Source: Sipunculus nudus (lineage: Eukaryota > Annelida > Sipuncula > Golfingiida > Sipunculidae). Taken from it: a DNA stretch of 64,000 bases. The DNA is taken from contig CM049306.1 of NCBI GenBank assembly GCA_026874595.1, positions 45,944,019 through 46,008,018 on the forward strand, given 5' to 3'. The translations under genes and the position numbers were made by a program. Below are positions 46,081 to 57,403 of the stretch, piece by piece. Below the pieces are notes generated by a model. The model saw only the letters and a list, made by a program, of their open reading frames with translations. It searched no databases and was not told where the DNA came from. Each line of letters starts with the position of its first letter. Positions within the stretch are counted from its first letter, which is position 1.

Positions 46081-47800
46081 AATTTTGAAGTACTGCATCT
46101 GTTTCCTTCAAATTTTGACACAACAATCTCCACCAAGCTGTCGGACAAGTTGAAACATTTGTGACCTTGGCCCTGTCATATGTCAATGTATACTTAAGAA
46201 GAAGGGTGCCTTTTTTGGAAGGGGGAATGCTTTATTTGTCTTGTGTAGTACAGTGTCTCCTATGCCAGTAAATTTCTAGTTTATTTATGCATTTGTAGCT
46301 TCTGACCCGTTTGCCTGAATAATTTCAGTTGTGCCACGTGAGTGACAATCACATTGGGTTTTAAAAAGTGACAGATTGTGAATCCCCTTAGATAATTGAA
46401 TAAACATTTATAGTATTTGAAGAAATCATTATGATAATCAGATAACAGTATTGGCAAATAGAATTTAAACATGTTTTCAGAATTCCCAGGCCTTGATGTA
46501 AAACCTGTAATATTCTTGCATCATAAACATTATGTTTTTCCATAAGGCCATCTTGTAAGGCTATCAGAGTACAGTTTTATGAAATGTGATTTTAACTAGA
46601 AAAAGAAACAGAAATTAATAAAAATTGCAGGGAGTCATTTAATATGTTTGCATGAAATCAAAGCTGATTCATGAGTCATATGTAGTTTGACCTTTAAACC
46701 TGTATCCCCTAACCTGTCCTCAAATTAGCCTTAGTGTGCCGCTGGTAGGGCTATATTCATAAGCTCAATAGTAACTTTCGACCCCAGGGGTGATACATTA
46801 ATGGCCTAGCTTCTGTTGACGTATCTCTGTTCCATTTCTTATTATTCTGTCTTTTTATATCACATCTCCCAGTTTTAGATTTTGTGTGGTCACTGGGGCT
46901 TTGCTTATTAAGCCCCTGCAGTGTAGCTTATGAACTTGTCTATGTCAGACAGTATGGCCTGTGAGATATGTATGCTTTAATTCCAGTCACTTGTAGACTG
47001 TATGGCACAGATGGTCTGACAGTGATGAAACCCACTCATCATAGTGTTATTTATTAACTGCAGTGTATGATTGACATTTAAATGAATGAACATGCCTGTT
47101 TAATAAACTAAAAAAAATCATTCATGAGTGATTGACTGAACCCGCTGCTGTCATCCTTACCTAGCAGTTAATGAGGTTTTCTGTCACAAGTGAAGTGGGC
47201 GGAAAGCTACAAGATAAATGCCAAGAGATCAACATGAGTTGCTCCTTCATAATAAAACATGATTTGTTTATAATTCAATCCTAAAGCCCCCTGAATCTGT
47301 TATTACTTGACTGTTCTGTTCAGCACCAGCACAACAGCACATAACTACTTGACTGACTGTCAGAACTGATCAGAACTTATTTGTCTCTCTGACTCTAGGA
47401 CATCACTCTCATTGATTTATGACTTTAATATCAGATCATTTTCAGACTTAGGTAGCTGTCTTGGCTGTATTATTGATTTATAAACAGAATTTGCCTGACC
47501 TTATTGTCACACCTACCATTCAGTGACATAGTGAAATAATGTCAATTATAATAATTAGTATTTCCCCTATCATTCTTAAAGCTGGTGTTTGGATGTTGGC
47601 TGTGTAATGTTTGGGAAGAGTTTTTTTTAAATAGGGTTAAGGTTGGGCTTTATTGTCTGATATTACCAATAATGTCAGTCTCTTCAAATTTTGGAAACTC
47701 TTTGCTGCCCTTGGGTTATGTTCCTGGTCATGCTTTTGGATTTTCTCAGCCCCCTATGGAGCATACAACCCAAGCAACAAGAGGCTGCAATATTATTATA
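46081..47800. other. Intron sequence, nothing recognised
   Basis: No gene or repeat that I can support. The 103-codon frame at 47585-47896 has no domain. Confidence 0.4.
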
Positions 47801-47809
47801 CGCACGCAA

Positions 47810-48275
47810 TATGATGGGAGTTTCTTGTTAACTTTTAGTGTCGCCGCAATAACTTACTTGGGCATTGATGGATTTTCACGAAACTCACCAATGTAACTGC
47901 TTACCAATTGATTATGTCGTCTGAGTTTGATTATGGGCACCATTCATGCATAGTTAATAAGTTCCTGGGTCACTAGGCTACTTTGTTGTGTTGCCTTCAT
48001 ATCTTATGAAGAATATGAAGGATTTTGATCAAACTCGTCAGAAATGTTAATCAATAAAATATCTCACCTAAGTTCGATTCCCAGCAAAATCTATGCATAT
48101 TTAATGAGGTCAGAGGACACCGCTCTTTAGAGGCACCTTGGTGACTTACCAAAAATCCTATAGATTTTCATGAAACTCATTATACATATTTACCAGTAGA
48201 GTTTCTCACCTGAATTATCTTCTCATTAAAAATTCATGTATATTTAAAGAGGTCAGAGGTCACCAGATACATGGT
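47810..48275. repeat. Degenerate tandem repeat, period about 145 bp, three units
   Basis: GATTTTCACGAAACTCA-like anchors lie at about 47871, 48020 and 48163, and CATGCATAGTTAATAAGTTC-like anchors at about 47944, 48091 and 48235. The second and third end in AGGTCAGAGGNCACC. It resembles the array at 41-46 kb in style but not in sequence. Confidence 0.7.
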
Positions 48276-51053
48276 GCTTTTGTTTGTACTATATTTGCTT
48301 GCCATCCATGACCAGTATACCTATTCATCCCTGGGTGGAGAGGGCATAATCTAGTGGAAAAGACCATGGCCAGGGGTTGTAGCATGGAGGATAGTCTGTG
48401 CTGGACAGGCACATATAACATTGTGGGCAGATTTAGAGGGAAAAAAGGCCTAGTCTTCAGAAGGCCATCCATACTGTCATTACATTTTGACTTTTACATT
48501 AATCTTAGTAGATCCCATGATCATGATTATTCCAGAGGACCTTACTTGTTAATTGAGTGAAGACTGACACAGTATAATGTGATTATCAGAAGGGCAGCAA
48601 GTGTAATAGGATAAGTGTATCTCTCATGTACAGGCAATTATGAAATGGTACTAGCATCTTCATTGTTTCAATAACACCATCATTTCGGGTTTCCAAGGTG
48701 TTTTTACCCTTGAAAAGATAAATAAATAATGATACACTGTTAAAACTGTTTCACAACAATAATGCATATTTGCCTGCTCCAGTTGTATAGATCTTTATTT
48801 TTGACCTATTGTTATTAGTGTTGGACCTTTGGACTGGTTTTTAACTTTCTTTCAAAATATCCAGAAAACAAATATTTAACATAAAACAGATGGGTACTTG
48901 TGACCAAGTAATATAAAGTTAAATTCAAGTAAACCTACTAGCAAGTGTTGATTTAGTTTATAGTTAACAACTCATTTTTATTCAGAAGGCAAAAAGAAAA
49001 TAGAATCTATGAATTCTACCGTCCAAAACAAAATTCTACACAGGTAGGGTAGATTTCAGTGCATGCTTTTACTGTATCTGTGTTCAGCAGTAAATAGTAG
49101 GCAGAGTAAATGCTTTCCTTACAAACTAAAGGTATGGGCCATTCCTTCCAGAGATGAAATCAGTCATGATTTACGCCAAGCTTCACCTAATTTTCAGCTG
49201 AATGTGATACCCTGATATGAAGCCATGATTTTCAGAGAAGATATTAGCATAACAGGTCATGCTTTAGATTTCTCAGCATAAATTGAAATTGACAATTTGA
49301 CATTTTAAATTTTTGTCTTCATGACTCTGTGATAAAATTATTCTCAGTTTCACTGGAATCTCGCAAAAGTACATGTAGTCAAGTATGATTGAGAGATAAT
49401 GGTATGAATAATAGTATAAATACTAGTCAGGCAGTTCACTGGTCTTGAAATATTAAGAGATGACATCATTGAAGTGTAAACAAAACCAGTTGTTCTTTCA
49501 GCTCTGTAGTCATGTATAAATGTTGGCTGAAGTTTTGTGGCTTGTTTTATTACCTTCAGTGTGTTATTAATCAACGTAATGCCACCTCTATGACATTTAT
49601 TTCAGGGCTGACCTGTTAATGTAGCAAAAGCTTTCAAAATTTTATTTTGTTGACGGCCAGGCTGGGTCTGCTGATCCCATAACAAAGGTGGCTGACTTCT
49701 CATTGTAAATATCACATGTCATATCATGAGAACGCCCCATTTAATGGCATTTGCTTTGGTATATGCTGACTCTTGGTACAGAACACAGAGTTGCCTGCTG
49801 TGTTGTTTTCATATTGGGTTTGTAAATATTCATGCTGTCAACCTAATGTTGAAAATACACATTGACTTTTTCAGTTCTTGTCATTTTAATGGTTACTTTT
49901 GCACTTGTGAATAATAAACGTAACAGCTTGATCTCTTATTGTTTAACTTACTCTGTTTAGAACTGTAGCCATTAAATCATGAGTTGTAAAGAGTGAGTGT
50001 TTGTTAAAACAGGATTATCTAAAAAACTGAAAGGTTATGATTTTAAAAATAGGTACAAACCTTGTAGTCCGGATATAAAATGATGAACTTACAGAACCAA
50101 AGAAATGCCAGTTGCACTGAGGACTAAATTTGGAAAAATAAGCATTTATAGGTGTCATACTTTGGTCATGTGCATAAGCAACTTGCTGCACCAAGGAGGA
50201 CAGTTCCTATTGGTATATTTACATATTTCAAACCCTGTATTGTCTTAAATTTGTTAAAAATAACAACCTTTGAATAGCAAGCAATACCAGTAAGAAAATT
50301 CCAGTTAAGGATGGGCTATAGGCTATAGCCCAGCAGATCAGGAGCTAGGCAACTGGATTATACAACTGAAGGTAGCTGGCTTAAACATCACCACACATAA
50401 AGAGAGATTCACTTTAATGCTGTATGTATAAGCAACTGCTATGACTTATACCTGATTGCTTCACTGGCTACAGATGCTTACAAAACCAAGAAAATAACAC
50501 ACTGTCCTTACTATATGTATTGTCTTATTCATCATCAGATAATAACCACCACAATTCTGTTTACTGAAAGGAGTTATCAATAACTCATGTCTGAGAAATT
50601 TTAAATACTGAAGTCTTAAATCAGAACTTTAGTATGCATAAAAATCTGCCTTTTAGATTTGTAAGCAGTTAGTCATGTTGTACTTGTTGATATCATGCAG
50701 AAATTTGATATAAGTTTTTTATAGATTGTTTAAAATATGTTTCTTATCAATATAAATAGTGTTCCTGCATATAAAAGTGCAATAGCATGTCATATACAAT
50801 ACAAGATTAAATGTAAAGCCAATATATCTTCAGTATGTAAGCCACACATGGCTCATACTTGAAAAATAGCTTTCATATTTTGTGAATTTTTTTTCACTTT
50901 AAATGTTCCCTTGTAGATTTCCATTGATCATGGTAATGAAAGTCCAAAGTTTGTTATCTGTTTCAGACATCTACATATTATTATCTATAGCATTACAAGC
51001 AAAGTGAAATTGTATATGTTTATTGTATGATTAATAGTATTTATGTAATCCAG
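48276..51053. other. Intron sequence before exon 2
   Basis: No gene. AT-rich, with scattered short frames of no evident meaning. Confidence 0.4.
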
Positions 51054-51228
51054 GTTCCAGAACAGAAGATGATGGAGGGAAGAGTTCAGAAGAGAAACAA
51101 AAGAAGGAATCCCAGAAGCCAAAAAGCCCTTACAGTTTTGAGAATTTTTGCTGGCTCATAGCAGCTGTCCTGGTGTTCTATTTGACTGATATATGTACAG
51201 TGGCCTTATATGATGACAGAATCAAAAG
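51054..51228 (+). CDS. TMEM128-like, second coding exon
   Basis: The 175-base exon lies between ATCCAG and AG|GTGAGG. Joined to exon 1 it reads on without a stop: a Lys/Glu/Ser-rich linker (residues 29-53), then PYSFENF and a membrane segment at residues 59-77 (FCWLIAAVLVFYLTDICTV), then a charged loop DDRIKR. The F.W...A....Y..D pattern of the segment and its distance from the N-terminus fit the first membrane span of TMEM128, a small four-span protein reported from the endoplasmic reticulum. Two bases of an Arg/Ser codon are left for exon 3, which I did not find before 64 kb. Assignment rests on one segment, so another small membrane protein is possible. Confidence 0.68.
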
Positions 51229-52900
51229 GTGAGGTGATCTCAATATAATAGATACATACAACTTATATGATTACTGTTTATGCTCTAATAGCAGGAAACT
51301 ATTAAAAGTCTTAAGCTGTATCAAATAGAAAATGATCACATAAGAGAGTGAGATAGAGATAATAAGAGAGAGAGTGAGATAATCCTATAGTTGATATCAT
51401 AAAAAATTATACACTACAATAACTTCAGTTGCAGCAACAAGCACTTAACACAAAGTGATCTGTTTCACTTTCCACAAAGTAAATCCATATGCATCATGAA
51501 ATACGTCAGTATAGTACAACATACCTGCTGTGGTCTATTGATAAAAGGTTATAGTTCTTTATTTCAGTGAGCATTGTAGTACTGCACTTTCACTTATGAA
51601 ACCGTATTTTCCTCTCTCCCTATGTTGAAAATACATCCCACCCCCCCATTCCACCCCATTACCTCACCATATTTTAAAGACATATCAGGTATATCCGAGA
51701 TATAACCCAACCAAAACTAAAAATATTCCATCACTGATTGCACTTTTATTTTGGAAATTCTAAAAATGTTATGGGTGGACACTAGTTTAGCTGTCATGCC
51801 AAGTTGACTGTGAACTTTGTGCTGTTTGTAAAATTGACTAGTCTGGTGTTTATGTTGTTCATAAATATCACCTTTGGTGTAGAACTAAGTTTAAATCCTC
51901 TACCTTTACACCAGATAAATCTATTTAGGTTATATGTTTAAAAAGCAAAATAAGATTTTGTTTGCTAAGCTTTCATCAATTTTTCTTTTGCACAGTTGGT
52001 AACACAATTAAACTGATGCAGCTGAGGATGTTTGGACTAACAAAATGATGAAGGCACTATCTGGTGCTGCCACCTGGTAGGGTATATCAGAACTAACCAC
52101 TTCTCAGTTTCTGGGTATAGACATGAGCATATAGCCATGAGCAGAACCAGAAAATCTGTCATTTTGTTCATGTCCCAGGGGAGACTGCTGCTAAATCATT
52201 ATGTACTCAATCCTCCTCAGCAAGCCCCATCCTCCGTGTTTCATCCTGTCTGTAAGCCTGTGTCAGTATCTGCCCATGTAAGAGGAAGGCTATCAGGAAC
52301 TGACTTTTCAGCACCGATTATACTTTCTTACCCATAAGTCATTGTTGAAATATCCTTGGCAGCAATCCATATCGCCCTTGTGTTTGCGTGTGTCTGTAGG
52401 GGTCAGACAAAATCCACCCACAAAAGTACAACACGACTTTATCCGATTAATCAACTGCCACCCTCCCCACACCTATATCATCAAATTTTCCTCCAGTGCA
52501 GGATGTCTAACGCCAAAGCAAGTACTTGAGGGAGATAGTAGAAAAATTCTTTGTGACCATGTGTTGAGGAGGTTTAAGATTCATCATAATATAGGAAAAA
52601 AAACAGTTTGTGTTTATAGCTCCATAGTGCTAACCCTGAAAAAAATTATAGTTAGAAATATTGAAGCAATGTTGTTCTTATCTTGTCAATTAGTATGAGT
52701 AGGATGTAATCTCATTCAAACTGAATGTAGAGTTAAGAAATAAAGTGTTCATGCACCCCTGAATTCAAAGCACCAGAAAGCAATTCACTGTGATATGTGC
52801 AAAAATAAATCAAGCAGATTTGTGCACTTTAAAACATCACACTCTTAATCCATTTGAAATAATTAAAAAAATGAAAACAATAACTTGTTTTGCAACTTGC
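51229..52900. other. Intron 2, first part
   Basis: No supported gene. A GAGAGTGAGA simple repeat lies near 51345-51380. Frames at 52137-52337 and 52342-52698 have no recognisable domain and lack splice support. Confidence 0.4.
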
Positions 52901-52904
52901 ATGA

Positions 52905-53160
52905 GAAAAATCTGAGCACATCACCCCTGTGCTCCATGCTCTTCATTTGCTCCCAGTTTGTCAGAGGATCCACTCTAAAAATATGGTCCTTTTATTTAAG
53001 GCAAAAACCAAGCTTGATTTTTCATACTGTCTGCAGAAGCTCATTCAACTGTACCAAAAAGATCATGAGCTTGGCTCTTCCCAACAGGATCTTATAGTTG
53101 TTCCATTCACAAGGTCATCATCCATTTGCATGCAAGCTGTTGGTACTTAGGTGGTACTTT
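52905..53160 (+). pseudogene. LINE ORF2 C-terminal fragment
   Basis: Two overlapping frames together read as the C-terminal part of CR1/L2-type LINE ORF2. ALHLLPVCQRIHSK corresponds to the SLHWLPV..RI.YK block that follows the polymerase in these elements, then come a region like KTKLDFSYCLQKLIQLY, SSQQDLIVVPFTR and a final segment. It is truncated at its 5' side, as is usual for LINE copies, and has at least one frame change. It lies in sense with the host gene. Confidence 0.72.
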
Positions 53161-54590
53161 GGTGTACTTAGCTTGTTTGCTCATTTGTTCAAACAATTTT
53201 ATAGTATAATAGTCCATGAACTTTTGTGATTTGGATTCTCTTGAAACAAACAAAATTGTTTTTATTGTTTCAAATTTTTAATATAATTTCATTTGTTACC
53301 TTCTCATGTACAGTTTTTTATTGCACCATTGCTGGTACATTTTGCACTTTATAAAATATATTTTCATTATTATTATTTTTATTATATTTTTTATTATGGT
53401 ATTTTTATTATTATTAATAATAAACTGAGTCAATAAAGGCTTCATAATGTAATAATACTGTCAGGTAAAATACACTTATTGTTCATTCATATATATATGT
53501 CAGTTTGAGTGTACATGTTCTCTGATTAAATATGCCAGTATATGTTATTTATTTGGCCATAATGCTCTTGTTGAATATGCATGTTCCAGTTAGAATATAA
53601 ATGCTTATTGATTTGATATGTATGGTTTCTATTTGAGTATGATTATTGTCTTATTATTATGCATGTTTTTTGTTTGTACATACTATGTTTCATGTAATAT
53701 GCATTACTTAATCTAGAAATATCTTAATTAATAATCACATTCATTGTTGAACTGTTTTCCGTGTGATATTGTCTGAGAATAAACCTTTAGTACTTGTTCT
53801 TTCTGTTATGACAGTTAAAGAAGTTTTATCCATTTCTAAATTGATTCTTTTCAGATCCATCAATAATCTTGTCTTCTTATCAGTATAGTTGATATATTAT
53901 CCAAAATTTCTTGAGTTTATAGTCCTTTCATTTGAAATTTTGAGCTTTAGACTTCTGTTTAGCTGAAAGGTCATTTATTCTGTTAAAAAAAGTTTCTACA
54001 GGTTGACTTAGGTCAATAACATTCTATTTGTTTTATGTGTGAACTGTCAAAATAGTTGTATACAGGAAGTAATAGATTAGTCTTGTGCAGATCCATTATT
54101 TTTTGTGGGTCGGCTTTCATTCAAATGTAGGAATGAACCACTCTGTTGAAGATTGGTTGCTATCAGAGCTCTTCTGTTTTATCCGCTGATGTATTTGTGG
54201 ATCTCCTGTGTCATTTTGTAATTTTCTACGCCCACTGTATCACCTGTCTCCAGGCAGGTGCAGACAAAATTAATTAGCAGCATCATCCATCATGACATGT
54301 CATTTACAGAATGTGAGATATATATATTTTGTTAATTTGTAAAATATAACATGAATGTCTTTTGATTGTGGGCATCGCATTTGCTTCAATATATTTTTAT
54401 ATGTACAGTGTCTGGCAGTTAAAAGATAAGACATCTTGTATTAAGTGCCCACATGCCTCAAAAAGCAGCTCCAAAATACAGGAGAACCTGCTATTTATAA
54501 ACACTAGCTGGACCTTACTTTTTTGCAAGCAGTATCAGTTATTGATGTGCTGGTATTAAATAGGTAATGTTCCTAAGAATCTGCTCATCT
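53161..54590. other. Intron 2, AT-rich
   Basis: No gene. A run of TTATTA-type simple repeat occupies about 53362-53425. Confidence 0.5.
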
Positions 54591-54599
54591 TAGGACCAT

Positions 54600-55235
54600 T
54601 ACAGGGGTCTGTAGAGAGGTATATGTAATTGAGAGGTATAAATAGAGGGGGTTTCGGTAATTGAGGGGTATAAATAGAGGTGTATTGGTAATTGAGAGGC
54701 ATCTGTAAAAGAGAAGTACATGTAGTTGATTGGTATCTGTAATTGACAATTATCTGTAATAGAAAATTACTTTAATTGACAATTATCTGTAAAAGAGAGG
54801 TAACTGTTACCGAGAAGTATCTGTAATGGAGAAGTATTGAAAGGTATCTGTAATAGATAGGTATCTGTAAAAGAGAGGTATCTCTATTAAAGAAGTATCT
54901 GTAATAGAGAGGTATCTGTAATAGAGAGGTATCTGTAATAGAGAGGTATCTGTAATAGAGAAGTTAATGTAATAGAGAGGTATCTGTATTAGAGAAGTAT
55001 CTGTAATAGAGAGGTATCTGTAATAGAGAGGTATCTGTTAAGAGAAGTATCTGTAATAGAGAGGTATCTGTAATAGAGAAGTTAATGTGATAGAGAGGTA
55101 TCTGTATTAGAGAAGTATCTGTAATATAGAGGTATCTGTAATAAAGAATTACATGTCATCGATGGGCATCTGTAATAGAAAAGTCTCTGTAATAGAGGGG
55201 TATCTGTGAGTGGTATCTGTAATAGAGAGGTGCCT
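54600..55235. repeat. 17-bp minisatellite with higher-order structure
   Basis: The unit is GAGAGGTATCTGTAATA, repeated roughly 35 times. Edges are degenerate and the core (about 54880-55140) is regular. A variant unit GAGAAGTTAATGTAATA at about 54958 recurs 118 bases later at 55076 with the same neighbours, so seven-unit blocks have been copied as a set. Confidence 0.93.
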
Positions 55236-57340
55236 GTAATATCAAGGTTCCTCTGTATAGTATTCGTCCTTACCCTAAAACTGCTATCTTTATAGTGCCT
55301 TGATCCACCAGATGTCAGGACCAGTTAAAGTTAATTTTAAATTGTTGCAAGACAGCTGTATACAGAGGTAAACAGCTGGTTCTGTACCCACATCCAGATC
55401 TTGATCAACTATGACATTAGATCTATCCTCCCTTGCTCAAAGCTCAGGTCTGTAACATACTTTTTCCAGATCTTTCAGTTACTCTTTAAAATGTCTGTTT
55501 CAAATAGAAAAATTCAAACAGGAAGGCAGACAGAGATTGGATGAGGACATATATTCTTTCATAATATAAATTAGTTTTGGCTTTACTATTTGACTGATTA
55601 CCCTAGTGTAGTAATTAAACCCTAAATGGTACATTTAGAAATAGATTGAAGTCCTGTTTGCTTAAATAACTATTAATTCTTGTGTTGAAATAGTGTTTTT
55701 GAAAACTCCTAAGGGGGTTTGCCATATAATGAATACAGTAAACCTTGTTTATGTGTGTGTGTTTTCTTCTGTTGTTTACAACAAAGTGGAGGAGCCAGAC
55801 ATTGAATCAATTAATTTTCAGACAGTACAGACAGGAGAGGTTCCTGGATTTTGACACTTCATTTTCTATCAGCAATAGATTTCTTTTTTACCAACAAAAG
55901 GCTTTCGCATTACACTGATCTGTCTGGCAAAAACTGGATGCTGCAGAGATTTATGTTTGTTCAAGCGGACCAGGTGATAACGTGCTTTTTAAAAACCACT
56001 GAAACAGTTTCATTCCAGCTGAGAGATAATTTGGTATAAAAATGTGTAACGCTATTTTCGCATCAACGGTATGAATCAATATAAATTTGTATGGCAGGCT
56101 AGACCAACCAGCTAATGTTATGACAGATTACATGTTCTCTTGGCTTTCTCAAAGCTAGCAGAACGTGATAGTTTTGGGGATATAATTTCCCAAAGGTTCC
56201 AAAAGTTGACAATCGCCCACTGAAGTCAAGACTGAATAATTTTGATAGATATGTTGAAGCTGGATAAGTGCAAAGAGATATTAAAGAAATACTATCTGTT
56301 TGATTAACAAAACTGACTGATTTAATTAGTTTCCCAGTGGGAGGGCAATATGATTTTATGGGATGTGATCTGTATTATGTCATCCAGAGAGTGCTTTCTT
56401 AAGCATATTACTGCTTTTACAAAGTTTAAACAGTTATAGGGGTGGATCCAGGAATTTTGAATGGGGGGGGGGGGGGCGACTGTATGGATCCATCAAAAGG
56501 GGATGAATGGATGGATGGTTTTTATATAAAGAGGAATAAACATAAATCAAGTGAAAATGATGACAGTGAAGGGGGAGGGCACATTCTTATTACAGAGAGC
56601 ACTGTGAGACCAGTGTAAATATCAAAGTATTTAAGTTATGATGAAAACCAGAAAAACAATTAAAAAAATTAATGGTTTGGTCAGCAGCCTATTTTTATTG
56701 GTATTCTGTTAAGGATGCGAGTTTTCATGCAAGGAATCCATTTTAAATGGCCAAGCTTTTAAATACTAGAAACTCTCCATGTGAGGTCAGCAAACTCTCA
56801 AAAGTAAAGGCTTAACATCAAGTCTGTGTTTAATGATTGAAGTTTCCCTTTGTCAGGATTAAATGCCCAGTGGGAGTCCTGATATTTTAGCCCAGACTTA
56901 ATAATGATTAATCTGTCTACTTGATGAGAATTAAAGTCATTTTTGAAAATGATACAATGAATGCTATTCTACCTGAAAAACAGGACAAGAACTGTATTCA
57001 GATGAATGAACCTGAAATGTTTGGCTGGCCATTTATAGACAGTTTTCTATGCTTGGTTTGATTCATTTACAAAACTCCCCAAGTGTTTTGATACAGAATA
57101 AAGTGAGCATATGTTTTTTTTGGAAACATTTATTCAGCATATTATATTCTGTTTTAAAATGGTCTTTTGTGGATTATTAGTAGTTGTGACCCATTGCTAG
57201 TACTTGTGACCCAATGTTTAAATATAATATGTTAGAGGGTCTGTTGTCTATTACTAATGTATAGTATTGCCTTTTTACTTAGTAACCACTTGGGTCCTCT
57301 AGAGACCATGTAAATAATGATGATCCCAAATTGATTTCAC
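55236..57340. other. Intron 2, no gene recognised
   Basis: Apart from the transposon terminus at 56438-56480 I see no structure that I can assign. Confidence 0.4.
56438..56480 (+). mobile_element. Terminus of a GGATCCAG-type DNA element
   Basis: GGTGGATCCAGGAATTTTGA followed by a long G run and CGACTG resembles the end of the small element at 8487 (GTGGCGGATCCAGAAATTC then a G run). The other end was not found. Confidence 0.4.
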
Positions 57341-57344
57341 TGAT

Positions 57345-57346
57345 TA

Positions 57347-57402
<56 letters not shown>
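57345..57402. repeat. (TA)n microsatellite
   Basis: More than 20 TA units. Confidence 0.95.

Positions 57403-57403
<1 letters not shown>

Larger units (their letters stand above)
26041..51053 (+). other. Intron 1 of the TMEM128-like gene (from the proximal exon)
   Basis: It is bounded by a GTAATA donor at 26041 and a TTATGTAATCCAG acceptor ending at 51053, and is filled with the repeats and transposons listed separately. If the distal exon is used the intron is 36.3 kb and also contains copy B. Confidence 0.6.

Noticed and set aside
48068-48082. GTTCGATTCC resembling a tRNA B box
   Set aside because: It is part of the 145-bp tandem repeat with no A box upstream.
54600-55235. CRISPR-like regular repeats
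   Set aside because: Units are 17 bp head to tail with no spacers, in a eukaryotic intron; it is a minisatellite.
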